A stretch of 64,000 bases of DNA, taken from the NCBI GenBank assembly GCA_014529385.2, contig CM043967.1, positions 5,411,001-5,475,000 on the forward strand. The letters run 5' to 3'. Below the pieces are notes generated by a model, which made no database searches, was not told the origin of the DNA, and worked only from the letters and a program-made list of their open reading frames with translations. Numbering within the stretch: position 1 is the stretch's first letter; each line of letters starts with the position of its first letter. Of this stretch, positions 33,401 through 43,016 are shown piece after piece. The position numbers and the translations under genes are program-made. Source of the stretch: Adiantum capillus-veneris (lineage: Eukaryota; Streptophyta; Polypodiopsida; Polypodiales; Pteridaceae).

Positions 33401-34780
33401 AAGCCGGATGGTGAGATTGATCGCCATAAGGCTCGACTTGTTGCAAAGGGTTATGCACAGCAAAAAGGCATAGATTATCCAGAGACTTTTGCCCCCACTT
33501 GTCGTATGACTACTGTGAGTTTTCTATGTGCATTGGCAGCCCATTTTGGTTGGGATGTACATCAATCAGACATTGTTTCTGCTTTCTTGAATGGTGACAT
33601 ATTTGAGGAAGTTTATGTAACGCAACCTCGCGGTTTTGTCATAAAAGGACAAGAGGACAAAGTGTGCAAATGTAACAAGGCTTTGTATGGGTTGAAGCAA
33701 TCTCCTCGTGCTTGGTATGAGAAAGCTGACACTCATTTGGTCAAACAAGGCTTTCGTAACAGTCCAACAGAAAGCACATTGTATGTAAAGTGTGAGGGTG
33801 ATGTATTTCTCATCGTGGTTCTTTATGTGGATGATTTGCTGATCACTGGACCAAATGAGAGACATATTGCTGAAGTTAAGGCTGATTTGAATGCTACTTT
33901 GAAGATGAAAGATTTGAGGTTGTTGCATTATTACTAGGGTATACAGTTTAAGCAGTGTGATGGTGGTATTGCCTTGTGTCAGAAAAGTTACATAGAGACA
34001 TTGCTATGTAAGTTTGGACATGAGGATTGCAAACCTATTGCTACTCCCATGGAAACAGGTTTGAAGTTGAGTCTACATGATGCTGGCGATCCTGCTGATG
34101 TCACTCTTTACCAAACTGCTGTTGGCTGCCTCATTTATGTATGCAACACGAGGCCGGATATTCAGTTTGCAGTCTCACAGGTCAGCAGATTTATGCATAG
34201 CCCAGGGTCTAAGCATTGGCTGGCTGTCAAGAGGATTTTCCGCTACCTTAGTGGCACTTTACATCTTGGCTTGTTTTATCTGAAGGGGGGATCATTGCCG
34301 CCAGACTTACATGCTTTTTCGGACTCAGATTGGGCTGGTTGTTTTGACACGCGAGTGTCCACAAGTAGTTTTTGTTTCATGCTTGGCAGTTCATGTATAT
34401 CATGGTTGAGCAAGAAGCAACCTACTGTGGCCACTTCGAGTTGTGAGGCTGAGTACAGGGCAATCTTCACAGTTACGGTTGAGTGTGTGTGGCTCAGACG
34501 CCTTATGGCTGATTTGGGTGTTGGACAGGACACTGCCAACACTATCTACACTGACAGTTAGAGCGCATTGGCAATTGCGAGGAACCCAGTTTTTCATGCT
34601 CGCACAAAGCACATTGAGGTGCATTACCACTATGTCAGGGAGAGGCTCTCAGCAGGAGAAATCAGCTTGGCTTATGTGTCAACACAGGACAACCTTGCAG
34701 ATCTTTTCACAAAGGCATTGTCTCGTGAGAAGCTTGAAGCATTCCGCAAAGCTTTGGGCTTACTCCCCTTTGTGGACTGA
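30476..34780 (+). pseudogene. Cop1 gag-pol remnant
   Basis: ATG at 30476 (MADNNNTDVFKMFTV). Gag runs to a TAG at 31007 and resumes. The CCHC knuckle CHYCKANDHLIKLC (~31325-31366) is followed by a 28-bp duplication that shifts the frame. The protease has WYFDSGATKHI (DSG, 31613). The integrase zinc region is LWHARFGH...CEGC (~32020-32135), and the core begins at HSDVCGP. RT (33330-33930) has TKWVYKLKRKPDG and an intact YVDD (33823-33834). RNase H has DSDWAG and EAEYRA (~34320-34460). Breaks include a frameshift at ~31835, a shift near 32455, TGA at ~32540 and ~32745, TAG at ~32996, TAA at ~33302, TAG at ~33935 and TAG at ~34559. The protein ends at 34780. Confidence 0.92.
31356..31411 (+). repeat. 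28-bp tandem duplication inside Cop1 gag
   Basis: CAAGTTGTGTCCTAAGTTGA and the next eight bases occur twice in direct succession (31356-31383, 31384-31411). 28 is not a multiple of three, so the duplication itself breaks the frame just after the zinc knuckle. Confidence 0.95.
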
Positions 34781-34810
34781 TCCTGTCCTCAGGGCATGGC
34801 ACTTCCCTTT

Positions 34811-35004
34811 ACACACTAGGACCACCGGGGAATTTTTTCCCTCTTTAGGAGGTTTTCCCCCCCCGTGCATTGTATATACGCCCATCACTCTAGGGCTATC
34901 TATCTTTCCATTGCACACTAAGTAAAACACTCTCTATTGTGTGCCTTGAGCTTCCTTCGTCTTCTCCAAGCTGTGTGTGTTTCTCTGCAACCCTAATTCC
35001 AACA
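34811..35004 (+). repeat. Cop1 3' LTR (left end missing)
   Basis: Matches the 5' LTR from its ~41st base to the end (CCAACA). The 5' part and any polypurine tract are absent; the sequence before 34811 (GGCATGGCACTTCCCTTT) does not match the 5' LTR. Confidence 0.85.
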
Positions 35005-35009
35005 ACACC

Positions 35010-35570
35010 CATGATGAAGGCAATCAAGGAGAGGATGACATAGATGAACAAGAGGATGTCAACACCTTACAGACTATGTCCACAAGATTAGCAAGAAGAT
35101 GAAAACGGAAGTATACTCCAAAGCTATATATTCATAATCTGCAAAGTACACTCAAATTTACTATTGCATGGATTAAGGTTGTGGATGCCTTTAATGAAAC
35201 CTTCAATGAATTACAAGGAAAGTGCCAAAAAGAGTCCAAGGCATCGTAGGAAGTGAACCAAAATTAGCTCCAGGAAATCATTGAGTTGACTACTCCTAGA
35301 ACAACTCGCTACAATAAGCGAAGCACATGAACAAAAATTGAAAGAGATGACCACCACTCTACATAACACAAGTGCTCATGCCCAAAAATTGCAAGTGCAG
35401 ATGAGGTGTCCAACACCCAATTGGCTTGAGGCAAAAAAGATTTGGATGGGAAGATATGTGGGACTTCCTCCTCGAAGGACTGAAAGGGATCCAAAGGAAC
35501 GGTTTAGATTTTCATCACATTTTGATGCCATTGGAAATTCTCCACACGCGTGATCACCTACTAACAACCT
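35010..35570 (+). pseudogene. TatA coding region after Cop1
   Basis: The frame interrupted at 29881 continues through the target site for about 30 acidic codons (EDDIDEQEDVNTLQTM) to a TGA near 35100. 35338-35553 has another open stretch with no motif I recognise. No pol domain is visible. Confidence 0.45.
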
Positions 35571-36250
35571 CACCTGACAGCTCTCAACAAGCCGATTAAC
35601 GATTTTTGGCTCATGTTACTTGATTTAAAAGCAAGTGGTCTTGAGCATTTTACCTCCTCAAAGGGTAGCACACTATGTATGGTCGTTGACCACAAGCCCT
35701 CATGGCTCTACTTGTTATAGGGGGCCTTATAAAGGACAATTAATCTTGGCTTGTGTAGGCATTCACACAAGCAAACACTCTCAAAATTAGAATGGAGGTT
35801 AGTCACACTGATGTGGTGAGCACCAAATCTAGAGTTTAGGGGTGTTATAGAAAGATCTCAAGAAGGGCTTGTGGCACACACAAATTGCAAAAGAAAATGA
35901 AAGCTAGGGAGAGAGCATGTGCTTGTGCGAAAATGAAAAAAATGAGTTGCAAAAATGAAGAAATTGAGTGAAATTGAGGTGCAAAAATTCACCTAATTAA
36001 TGATGCAAAGGATTCTAATCACTTTCATTCTTTCTAGTTCCATCAATGTTGGTAGTGGCACTTCAATAGTATGTATCCCATCATTAATTGAGTTCAAAAA
36101 GAAGGAAATTAGTGTATGTGATTAGTGTTGAGCATGATGTGCAATGCAAAGAAGTTTTGATTGGGGATTAAAATGGCTAAGAGAGGATGCCAATGTAATC
36201 TAGCATAGAGATTAATGCTTAGGAGTGAACCATCGGCTTTGATACTTCAT
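35571..36250. other. No gene recognised
   Basis: AT-rich. A TATA-like CTTATAAAGG lies near 35728, followed by sequence resembling a transcript leader, but no ORF follows. It could be part of an LTR without a partner in the window. Confidence 0.3.
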
Positions 36251-36253
36251 GAA

Positions 36254-36430
36254 AAAGATTGGGTTTATGGCAAAGCTAAGAGTGTGCCATTCACGGTGTA
36301 ATTGGTTCCTAATTTTGAGAGATTAGAGAGAGACATTAACAAAGATTGGGGTTATGGGGCAGAAATGAGAGTGTTCCATTCATGGTGTAATTGGTGTGCT
36401 AATTTTAAGAGATTAGAGAGAGACATTGAC
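36254..36430. repeat. Two-copy tandem repeat, 87-bp unit
   Basis: AAAGATTGGG.TTATGG...GTGTAATTGG...GATTAGAGAGAGACATT occurs at 36254-36340 and 36341-36430 with roughly 85 percent identity by eye. Confidence 0.85.
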
Positions 36431-36657
36431 ACTAATGAAAGTAGAAATTATAAGTAGATTAGCAACAAACCAGAATGCAAGTGGTGGATACAAAGTGGGC
36501 TCAAATTCTTGGATACAAAGTTTGTAGATTAGGCTTCTTTTATAGAGTAGGGAGAGGGCATCTGATGATATAAGCATTTAGGTCAAACTGTAAGCTTCCA
36601 AAGTAGAGGGGGTTTCCACTAGTTGGTAGTGCGGATGTGTCACACACCCCAACAATG

Positions 36658-36845
36658 CTAAAGTTGTTTCATTCCTTTGTGATTGATATGACCAAGCAAG
36701 CTATGCCACAACTGAGTAGAAGGCAACTTGGCAACATGGAATTCTCTTTAAGAGAAGAGACATAAAGAATACAATGAGCCAAACTTTTGTCCTTTCAAGA
36801 TAACCAAGTTCCTTTTGCAAGTCATCCAAGATCCATTTTCCCCAT
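36658..36845 (-). pseudogene. Copia GAG-pre-integrase fragment
   Basis: On the minus strand one frame gives GSWMTCKRNLVILKGQKFGS then LYSL..., a stop, then LPSTQLWHSLLGHINHKGMK, ending in a stop. 'LWH..LGHi..kgm' is the hallmark of the GAG-pre-integrase domain of plant copia elements. It overlaps, in another frame, the C-terminal end of the DUF4283 open frame. Confidence 0.75.
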
Positions 36846-37507
36846 TTAAGTTTAAAGGGACGCTTGCCTACCCACGGATCACCTGAGTCAACCATAATAC
36901 CATTAGGGGTAATCTTGTCCGTGTCCCATAGAATGAAAAACCTATTGGTATTCGCATCCAATTTTGGAGGATAGATAACCTTTCCAAGCTGCGCAGCCAA
37001 AAACGGTAGGAAATGTCTCCACGTGCGAGGGAAATCAACAATTTCCACCCACACCGGGCATTTGTGACGAATAAGACTCTGGTAGTCTTTAGTGAGTGCC
37101 CACGGGAGAACATGTGTCATCTGCGTATTAAAAAAGAGGGGAGACATCTCAAGAAAAAGATTTCGAGCTTCCATATCTGCGAGCAACACTTCATAAAATC
37201 CACACGCCCCAAAGTAGACACCACGGACAGCTTGCCGCTTAAGGAGAAAATCGATCCATTGGCTGACATCCTGCGCAATAGGCATTTTCCCTGGGAAAAA
37301 CAGAATAACTGCATTCATAGCGTACTGCGCAACTGGGTCCATGAGGTCCTGTACCGGAATGCGCACCTCAAGGGCAGGCGCCTGACCATTCCATGCATGT
37401 CGAGCCTCCTCAAAGTCCTCGTACAAGCATGCCTTAATCTTAGAGGCTGCTTTCGACGCAGGTTCCATCGCTTTCCGACGCTTAAATACGCAGAGCGAGT
37501 CAAACAT
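36701..37507 (-). CDS. DUF4283-like domain protein, 268 aa, chimeric C-terminus
   Basis: ATG at 37507, uninterrupted to a stop at 36701-36703. Residues ~50-210 carry the pattern of plant DUF4283: PGKMPIAQDVSQWIDFLLKR, 'GVYFGACGFYEVLLAD', 'HVLPWALTKDYQS', 'CPVWVEIVDFPRTWRHFLPF' and 'AAQLGKVIYPP....TNRFFILWDT'. Such domains occur in plant LINE ORF1 proteins and in domesticated or stray copies, usually before a zinc knuckle. Here, after about residue 225, the frame runs out of phase through a copia fragment, so the true C-terminus and any knuckle are missing. It is more likely a transposon-derived remnant with a long open frame than a working gene; an intact frame still makes it worth noting. 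Confidence 0.6.
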   Translation of the reverse strand: MFDSLCVFKRRKAMEPASKAASKIKACLYEDFEEARHAWNGQAPALEVRIPVQDLMDPVAQYAMNAVILFFPGKMPIAQDVSQWIDFLLKRQAVRGVYFGACGFYEVLLADMEARNLFLEMSPLFFNTQMTHVLPWALTKDYQSLIRHKCPVWVEIVDFPRTWRHFLPFLAAQLGKVIYPPKLDANTNRFFILWDTDKITPNGIMVDSGDPWVGKRPFKLKWGKWILDDLQKELGYLERTKVWLIVFFMSLLLKRIPCCQVAFYSVVA

Positions 37508-37857
37508 AAATCAAATAAAAAAACCCCTTCTTCAAACTAAACCGGCTGGCGAGAAAATTCTGCAATCTACTGCGAAGAAAACCTTGCAAATGACAGACGA
37601 ACCACAACTCTGTACATATTCACAGAAAGAAGCAACGAAAGCCCACAACAATATACATCTTCGATGTTTTGCCAGAGATTGAAACTGTACTCAAAATTGA
37701 ACCTGTTTGCAAATTGCCCTGTCGGTCTAGCACAACGAAACCAGACGGAACCACTGTGGTCACAGTTGGCGTGCAAACCCTGCCGCTCTGTCTCTGACAG
37801 TGGTGCTGGGCAAAACGCTTTTCAGCAGATGGAGCAGGAGAGCGCGCTCACACACCA

Positions 37858-37886
37858 CACACACACACACACACGCGCGCGCGCAC
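37858..37886. repeat. (AC)n(GC)n microsatellite
   Basis: Compound alternating purine-pyrimidine run, AC followed by GC, of the kind prone to Z-DNA. Confidence 0.95.
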
Positions 37887-37967
37887 AAGCACTGCAGAGT
37901 CACTGTGCGCTGCTGCACTGACACATGAGGACTGAAGGGCGTAAACGTGCACGACAGGTTGTTCGCA

Positions 37968-37968
<1 letters not shown>

Positions 37969-38010
<42 letters not shown>
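37969..38010. repeat. (AC)21 microsatellite
   Basis: Uninterrupted AC run. Confidence 0.97.
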
Positions 38011-38014
<4 letters not shown>

Positions 38015-38154
38015 GAGGTTGACGCACACACTTCCCTACTATTATACCATTTTACAAGAACTCTTGCCTGTAAGGTGCTTACGAAGCGAATACAAAGCTT
38101 TAAACACTACAACCATGGGCACGTGCCAACTAATATTCTCGTTTTGGGTATGAC

Positions 38155-38158
<4 letters not shown>

Positions 38159-38187
<29 letters not shown>
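38159..38187. repeat. (CT)n microsatellite
   Basis: Uninterrupted CT run. Confidence 0.97.
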
Positions 38188-38190
<3 letters not shown>

Positions 38191-38648
38191 CATCGGGACC
38201 AATGCAATATGACCCATTCCATTGATATGGCATTATTATCCACATGAAATACAGACACATGCAAGTGAATATGGTGGATATGTTTGTACAATGTTTTTGG
38301 TAGAAGAATACCCAAATATATCAATAAAGAATCCTAGCAGCTATGGATCTGTCCCATCTACAAGTTGAAAGTAGTGGAGGAAATATACCTCAACAACATG
38401 CCATACCTACTTGTCTACCTACCTTAAATTTGGGCGTTATCCCCTTCTCTCGGGCTATAATATGCACTGGCGATAGATTTCCTTCTTCAATAGTTTTGTC
38501 TCTCTCTGCGCTCTGAGTAATAAGGCTCCCACATTCCTTCTCCCTTTACGTTCTCAATAGAACCGGTATTGCATGATGTGCTCCCTACTTGCATGACACA
38601 ATGGTCTTCGTGCGCCCGCCCTCTCATGGTGAGTTCTCCACTCATATG

Positions 38649-38651
<3 letters not shown>

Positions 38652-38713
<62 letters not shown>
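38652..38713. repeat. (AC)31 microsatellite
   Basis: Uninterrupted AC run; open frames across it are artefacts. Confidence 0.97.
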
Positions 38714-38715
<2 letters not shown>

Positions 38716-39120
38716 CTATCATGTTGGATTAGCGCCATGAATTTTGGCATAGTTTGTTTACTGATGCATAGTTGATTCTCTGTGCCCTTGCCATCTGTTG
38801 GCCTCATGACAAATAGAACAATGCTCTATGATGGTTACATTTGGTAGAAACACACTCCTTTTGGGGTCACAGCTTTTATTTGGCATGCAAATTCAAGACA
38901 CAATGGAGGAGGATACACACACACTCCTCACATCAGGTAGGTGCTTTTCACCTACCTAGAAAGGTTATTTTAATTCATTACTGTGATCATTTTTTATGAG
39001 GTATACGTTGGAGTCGAAAGCATAATTATTTTGGAAGTAGACACTCTATTGAATTTTGTGCAGCTGATGCTTCAAATTATGGTGTAATTCTTGGTCAAAA
39101 ACTTAGCATGAATTTCTTAG
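38714..39120. other. No gene recognised
   Basis: AT-rich, no open frame with motifs. 'TTTGTGCAGCTGATGCTTCAAATTATGGTG' style wording near 39055 could be a trace of a retrotransposon RNase H but is too short to call. Confidence 0.3.
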
Positions 39121-39121
39121 T

Positions 39122-39181
39122 ATAGTTTTGCATTGACCGTGTGTTAAAAAAATAGTTTTGCATTGACCGTGTGTTAAAAAA
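39122..39181. repeat. Perfect 30-bp tandem duplication
   Basis: ATAGTTTTGCATTGACCGTG plus ten more bases, twice in a row (39122-39151, 39152-39181), without differences. A recent slippage or repair event. Confidence 0.95.
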
Positions 39182-39240
39182 ATATTCAATATCACAACAT
39201 GAACAAGAATGAAAAATCTTGTAGTTAGCTTATGGTTGAC

Positions 39241-39345
39241 CTTAATCCTCCTGTGAGGGTCTCTCGGTCAGATGGAATAATTTCTTGGAGTTTTTTTTTG
39301 AAATTAATTCAAAATACAGGGGAAATGGTGCCAAAATTTGATAAA
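39241..39345. repeat. Dispersed repeat, copy 1 (about 105 bp)
   Basis: Shares 'GAGGGTCTC...GAGATGG', a T-run, 'GAAAT.AA..CAAA.TACA.GG..A' and 'GGGAAATG.TGCC' with 39938-40036 in the same orientation. Confidence 0.6.
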
Positions 39346-39937
39346 TTTAAGCAGATTATAAACTTTTAAGTGTATCGGCTACTAGGACATATGCCTGGCT
39401 ACATGTGAGTAGATGATTGTCAACAAATATATTTTAGGAGACTTCTCAAGTTGGGTATACTTGAGACACTTCATTCCTCACTTTATTATTTTTTGGCAAG
39501 TTCATATTTCATGTATAGCATAGGTGATGATCTATTCATCGAAGAAAGCCTTGAGAATGCTATAATTTTTTGGATTCTTAAAGGAGAAGTTACCATCCAA
39601 GGTAAGGGATAGTAATTACTTTTGCCGTATTGACATTTCATTCATATTCTTGCATGGTGATTAACATTACATAAGCTGGTAAATTATTGATACTTGTGGG
39701 TTCAAAAGATCGAGTGCCTAGCTCATGAGGATCATCGATTCTTGTTCATGTTTTGAACATATATAATTTAACGGATTGTTAAAATGAATTGCTTTCAAAG
39801 TGTAGTAGTCTCTAATCCTTTTTTGCATTACAAACAAGATAATACCAGATTTTTATGAAGATGGGTGCATGAGCTAGTAACATGTGATATATTGCTAGTG
39901 TTTGATACATGAGATACATGTTTTTGTACCAAAGCCG

Positions 39938-40036
39938 TAAACCTCTCATGGAGGGTCTCGTTGGGAGATGGTATAAATTGAGTTTTTTGAAATAAAAATC
40001 AAATTACAAGGGAGATGTTGCCCGATTTTTGTCAAT
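39938..40036. repeat. Dispersed repeat, copy 2
   Basis: Second copy of the repeat at 39241-39345, 700 bp away. A weaker echo exists at about 62297-62380. Confidence 0.6.
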
Positions 40037-40830
40037 GTTCTTTAACCCAAAATACATAGGTATTTGCATCGTACATGGTCATAGACACTAGCATTTTCTT
40101 GAGGAAACATAGTGCATATTATGATACTCATGACTCTGCATACAGAGGTTATCTTACTTAAAAGATCAACAAAATAAGTTAACCTAAGGGTAAGCTGTAA
40201 ACTAGGTCTACAGGTGTGACATAGATGACAAATGGATCTAGTCTCGACGCTTGCAACACGCACAGACATAGCGAGTGCTAACTTAATGTTTTTGTATGGA
40301 TGCCGGTAACGACTGGATCCTTCTCCTTGTAGGTTTAGTAGAGGATTCTCCCAAGAAGTGGATGCATACAAATATAACAACAAGATGTTAATTTGTTATG
40401 ATCAAAGATCATATTGACTATTAGATGTAGAGTGTTGTATTTGACAAAGATAGGACATATTCTATACACGAAATATATACTCACTTTTATGATGTCTTGT
40501 TTTAATCATTGTTTTTTAATGTAGTATTGATGCAATTGTTTAAGTATGGTTCAATTATGAGGGGATTTTCTCACACACACACACACACACATGCTCTGAC
40601 TTCTCCATGAGTTCTCTACTTTGAACTCTAATACCACAAGTGAGTGTGTGTGGAGCATGCGTGCGGTGAGTGTGGAAAGGAGTAGACACAACAAGAGGAA
40701 AACCCACCAGGAAATGGCCACCACTACAGTCACAAACAACACCTAAGCAAGTCTAGGTTAAGAATGCAGAGGTTGTACAATTTAAGCAGATTAATCTTAA
40801 AGCTACCTCAATAAAGACAAATACTACTCA
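40037..40830. other. No gene recognised; (CA)n at 40572-40590
   Basis: AT-rich intergenic sequence with one short CA run. Confidence 0.4.
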
Positions 40831-40838
40831 CAGGAACA

Positions 40839-41213
40839 AACTTAACGATATGGGTACCAAAGAAGTTGCTTGCTACACAAGGTAATCGAGTGCAAATCTG
40901 GATTCCAAAACGACACATCAATGAAATTCCTTCAGTACACACCCCTCAGGCCCCACCAACACCAAAGGCATCTGTCCAAAGACAACATGTGAAGCAAATT
41001 TGGGTACCCAAGAAAACATGGCAAGCTCAAAAAGACCAACCTCAAATTTGGGTTATTAAACAATACAAACTCCTATTGTGGATATTGGATTCAAACAGCA
41101 TGCCACCAAAAGCGGCAACACGGATCAAAAGTACCAAAGCAACCATTGTCAATCAAAAGATGAGCGGCACACTTAGAATGATTATTATTTCACTGCTCTT
41201 CTCTTGGTATTGA
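40839..41213 (+). pseudogene. Copia gag-protease linker remnant with WVPK repeats
   Basis: One frame reads TIWVPKK, QIWIPKR, QIWVPKK and QIWVIK at intervals of about 20-45 residues, then LLLWILDSNSM. Plant copia proteins often have 'WVPK' shortly before the protease 'W.LDSGC..HMTG'; here the Gly and the rest of the site are lost. The end of the frame (to 41213) has no motif. No LTR was matched to it. Confidence 0.6.
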
Positions 41214-41409
41214 CTTAACAGGAAACCTCAACATCGCATGCCAATGAGAAAATTGCTTATACCCTCCTCTTGCACATCATTAAATTTTCCATGCATTGAC
41301 CGAGTATGCATATAGGGCCACATTACATGGCATGCATTAGCACATCTTGGTAACCTATGCACAACACATACCTAGGGTGATACACCATCGTTCGGGAGGA
41401 CTCCGACTA

Positions 41410-41412
<3 letters not shown>

Positions 41413-41446
<34 letters not shown>
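41413..41446. repeat. Poly(G) run, 34 bp
   Basis: Uninterrupted G on the plus strand. Such a run is unusual in a plant genome and is also a common site of assembly or length error. Confidence 0.9.
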
Positions 41447-41448
<2 letters not shown>

Positions 41449-42489
41449 ATCTCAATGCGAACCTGATAGACTCAGAAAGTATTAGAAGGGCCCTGTTTTC
41501 TATTTTTTGGGTTTTGTTGTATTTGATTGCATTTTTTTTTAATGAACCCAAGTACATATGCCCTTATGTATGTGATTCTATAGAGATATGAGGAAAAACG
41601 TCAAAATTGAGCCTCTAGGTGTGTGTGAAAAAATAGTAACTTTTATGTATCAAAATGAAAAAAACAAAGCAATTTTGCCAAAAATATTACAAATGACTGT
41701 ACATAGAACTTTACTGTGTTGTTTTTTATTTATTTTGATTTACTTGTATTTTTGAGTTAATTTAGCTATTTTTATTTTATTTTTGTTATTTATATGGAGA
41801 AAAATAGAAAAATCAAGTGAGATGGAGATGGAATGACAAAAGAAAAACTCAAGAGTGATCATTAAGTCAAGGAGAACATATGGTGAAGTCTGGTTGCAAT
41901 AGAAAAAAAGTTGTGGAAAGCCCAATCCAGTCAGTTTTTGGACGAAACGATAAATTTTTCAAAAATGGAGCAAACGGAATTCAAATGGAAATTTTTTTGA
42001 GCCTAGAGGGTATTTGACAACAAGATAGGAGCACATGTCAAATCTTGTGGCAAGGGGTCCGTTGACCCTCACCTCAATATAAGATATTTTGGGTCCCACT
42101 TACTACATCCTTTTCACTATTTAAGTTAGAGAGAGCTCTAGAGACCTAGAGCGCGTGGACCTTCTACGGCCTTGTATGTCGCACATGGGACACCGATTGG
42201 TGCCAGACATGATAGGTAGTCTCATTACCATGTGCTCTACTTGGCCTGCGGCTAACTTCATTGCAAAAAATCATCGAAAACGGCAATGTGGCATCGCGGG
42301 GAAGAGACCGAAACGGCTTTGTAACTCAACAACCACTAACTTGATAGCTACAAGACTTGGGAGTTAACTCTAGGCTAGATGAACATGTTTATGATCTCCT
42401 ATGCTGGTAAGGCTAGTAAAAAAACCCCTAACTTCTTGGAGCCAGCAAAATCCATTCTGGAAAAAAGTTACCAGAATGCCACCAAATTT
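41447..42489. other. No gene; possible promoter/5' LTR zone of TatB
   Basis: TATTTAAG near 42118 with GA-rich sequence after it, and ATTGGTGCCAGACATG near 42197, could be a promoter and a primer site. The match to any known primer site is poor, and no sequence here matches the LTR-like region at 48248. Confidence 0.25.
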
Positions 42490-42622
42490 CAGGAGTAGCT
42501 ACTCCTGGAGGTCATCTACAAGCCCATGTAATTGCCTCCAAGGTCACCCTACCTGGAGCAGGTCCAAACATTGAGCTAGGCTTTAAACACGCAAAGCGTC
42601 ATTTGGCTCACACGGCCAAATG
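42490..42622. repeat. Two further inverted repeats at the head of the TatB leader
   Basis: CAGGAGTAGCTACTCCTG (42490-42507) is a perfect 18-bp palindrome. CATTTGGC/GCCAAATG arms (42600-42622) flank a 7-nt loop. They lie about 515 bp before the first CATCATA-type palindrome of the same leader. Confidence 0.7.
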
Positions 42623-43016
42623 GTGCTTCCGTTTGCACCAAACTTCACAGGCATCATCAACATACCATCAACAACCATAATATATGGTCAAATCTCAAGG
42701 GAAATCATCACCGACCATCTCCTCTAAAAAAGATGCAATTTGAGTGACAAATCGCCAAAAAGGGTATCTGTCAGGCAAAATGCTACACCGAAGCCATGGG
42801 AAGGTGCCCTACTACATCTACAAGCTTGGGTGATCGAGCTCAAGAAGATTCATCACGGAAAGTCATCCCCAAATACGAAAATCCATTTTAGAGATTAAAA
42901 TGCCAAACATAGAGTTTCTATGCTAAAAATTTGATTTCTAAGATGAAAACTGGAAATTAGGGCTTAGGCACTGGTATACACCCTCCCCATGCATCAAAAA
43001 TCAAATTTGCATTCTG

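Larger units (their letters stand above)
29887..35004 (+). mobile_element. Cop1: decayed Ty1/copia retrotransposon inserted in TatA
   Basis: 227-bp 5' LTR, initiator-Met primer site, gag-protease-integrase-RT-RNase H in copia order, and a 3' LTR whose first ~40 bp and polypurine tract are missing. ACACC flanks both ends. The coding region has at least eight stops or frameshifts. Confidence 0.92.
23466..35570 (+). mobile_element. TatA: Tat/Athila-like gypsy element, 5' part, split by copia Cop1
   Basis: 5' LTR (23466-24431), Asp-type primer site (24433), a 2.6-kb leader containing a palindrome array, then a broken gag (27080-29880). That frame is resumed after Cop1 at 35010. No pol and no 3' LTR could be found, so the right boundary (about 35570) is a guess. 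Primer-site type, very long leader and gag layout fit the Tat/Athila/Ogre branch. Confidence 0.7.

Noticed and set aside
42184-42215. ATTGGTGCCAGACATG as a primer-binding site for TatB
   Set aside because: No LTR end is evident before it and it does not match any primer site I know; left as a weak possibility only.
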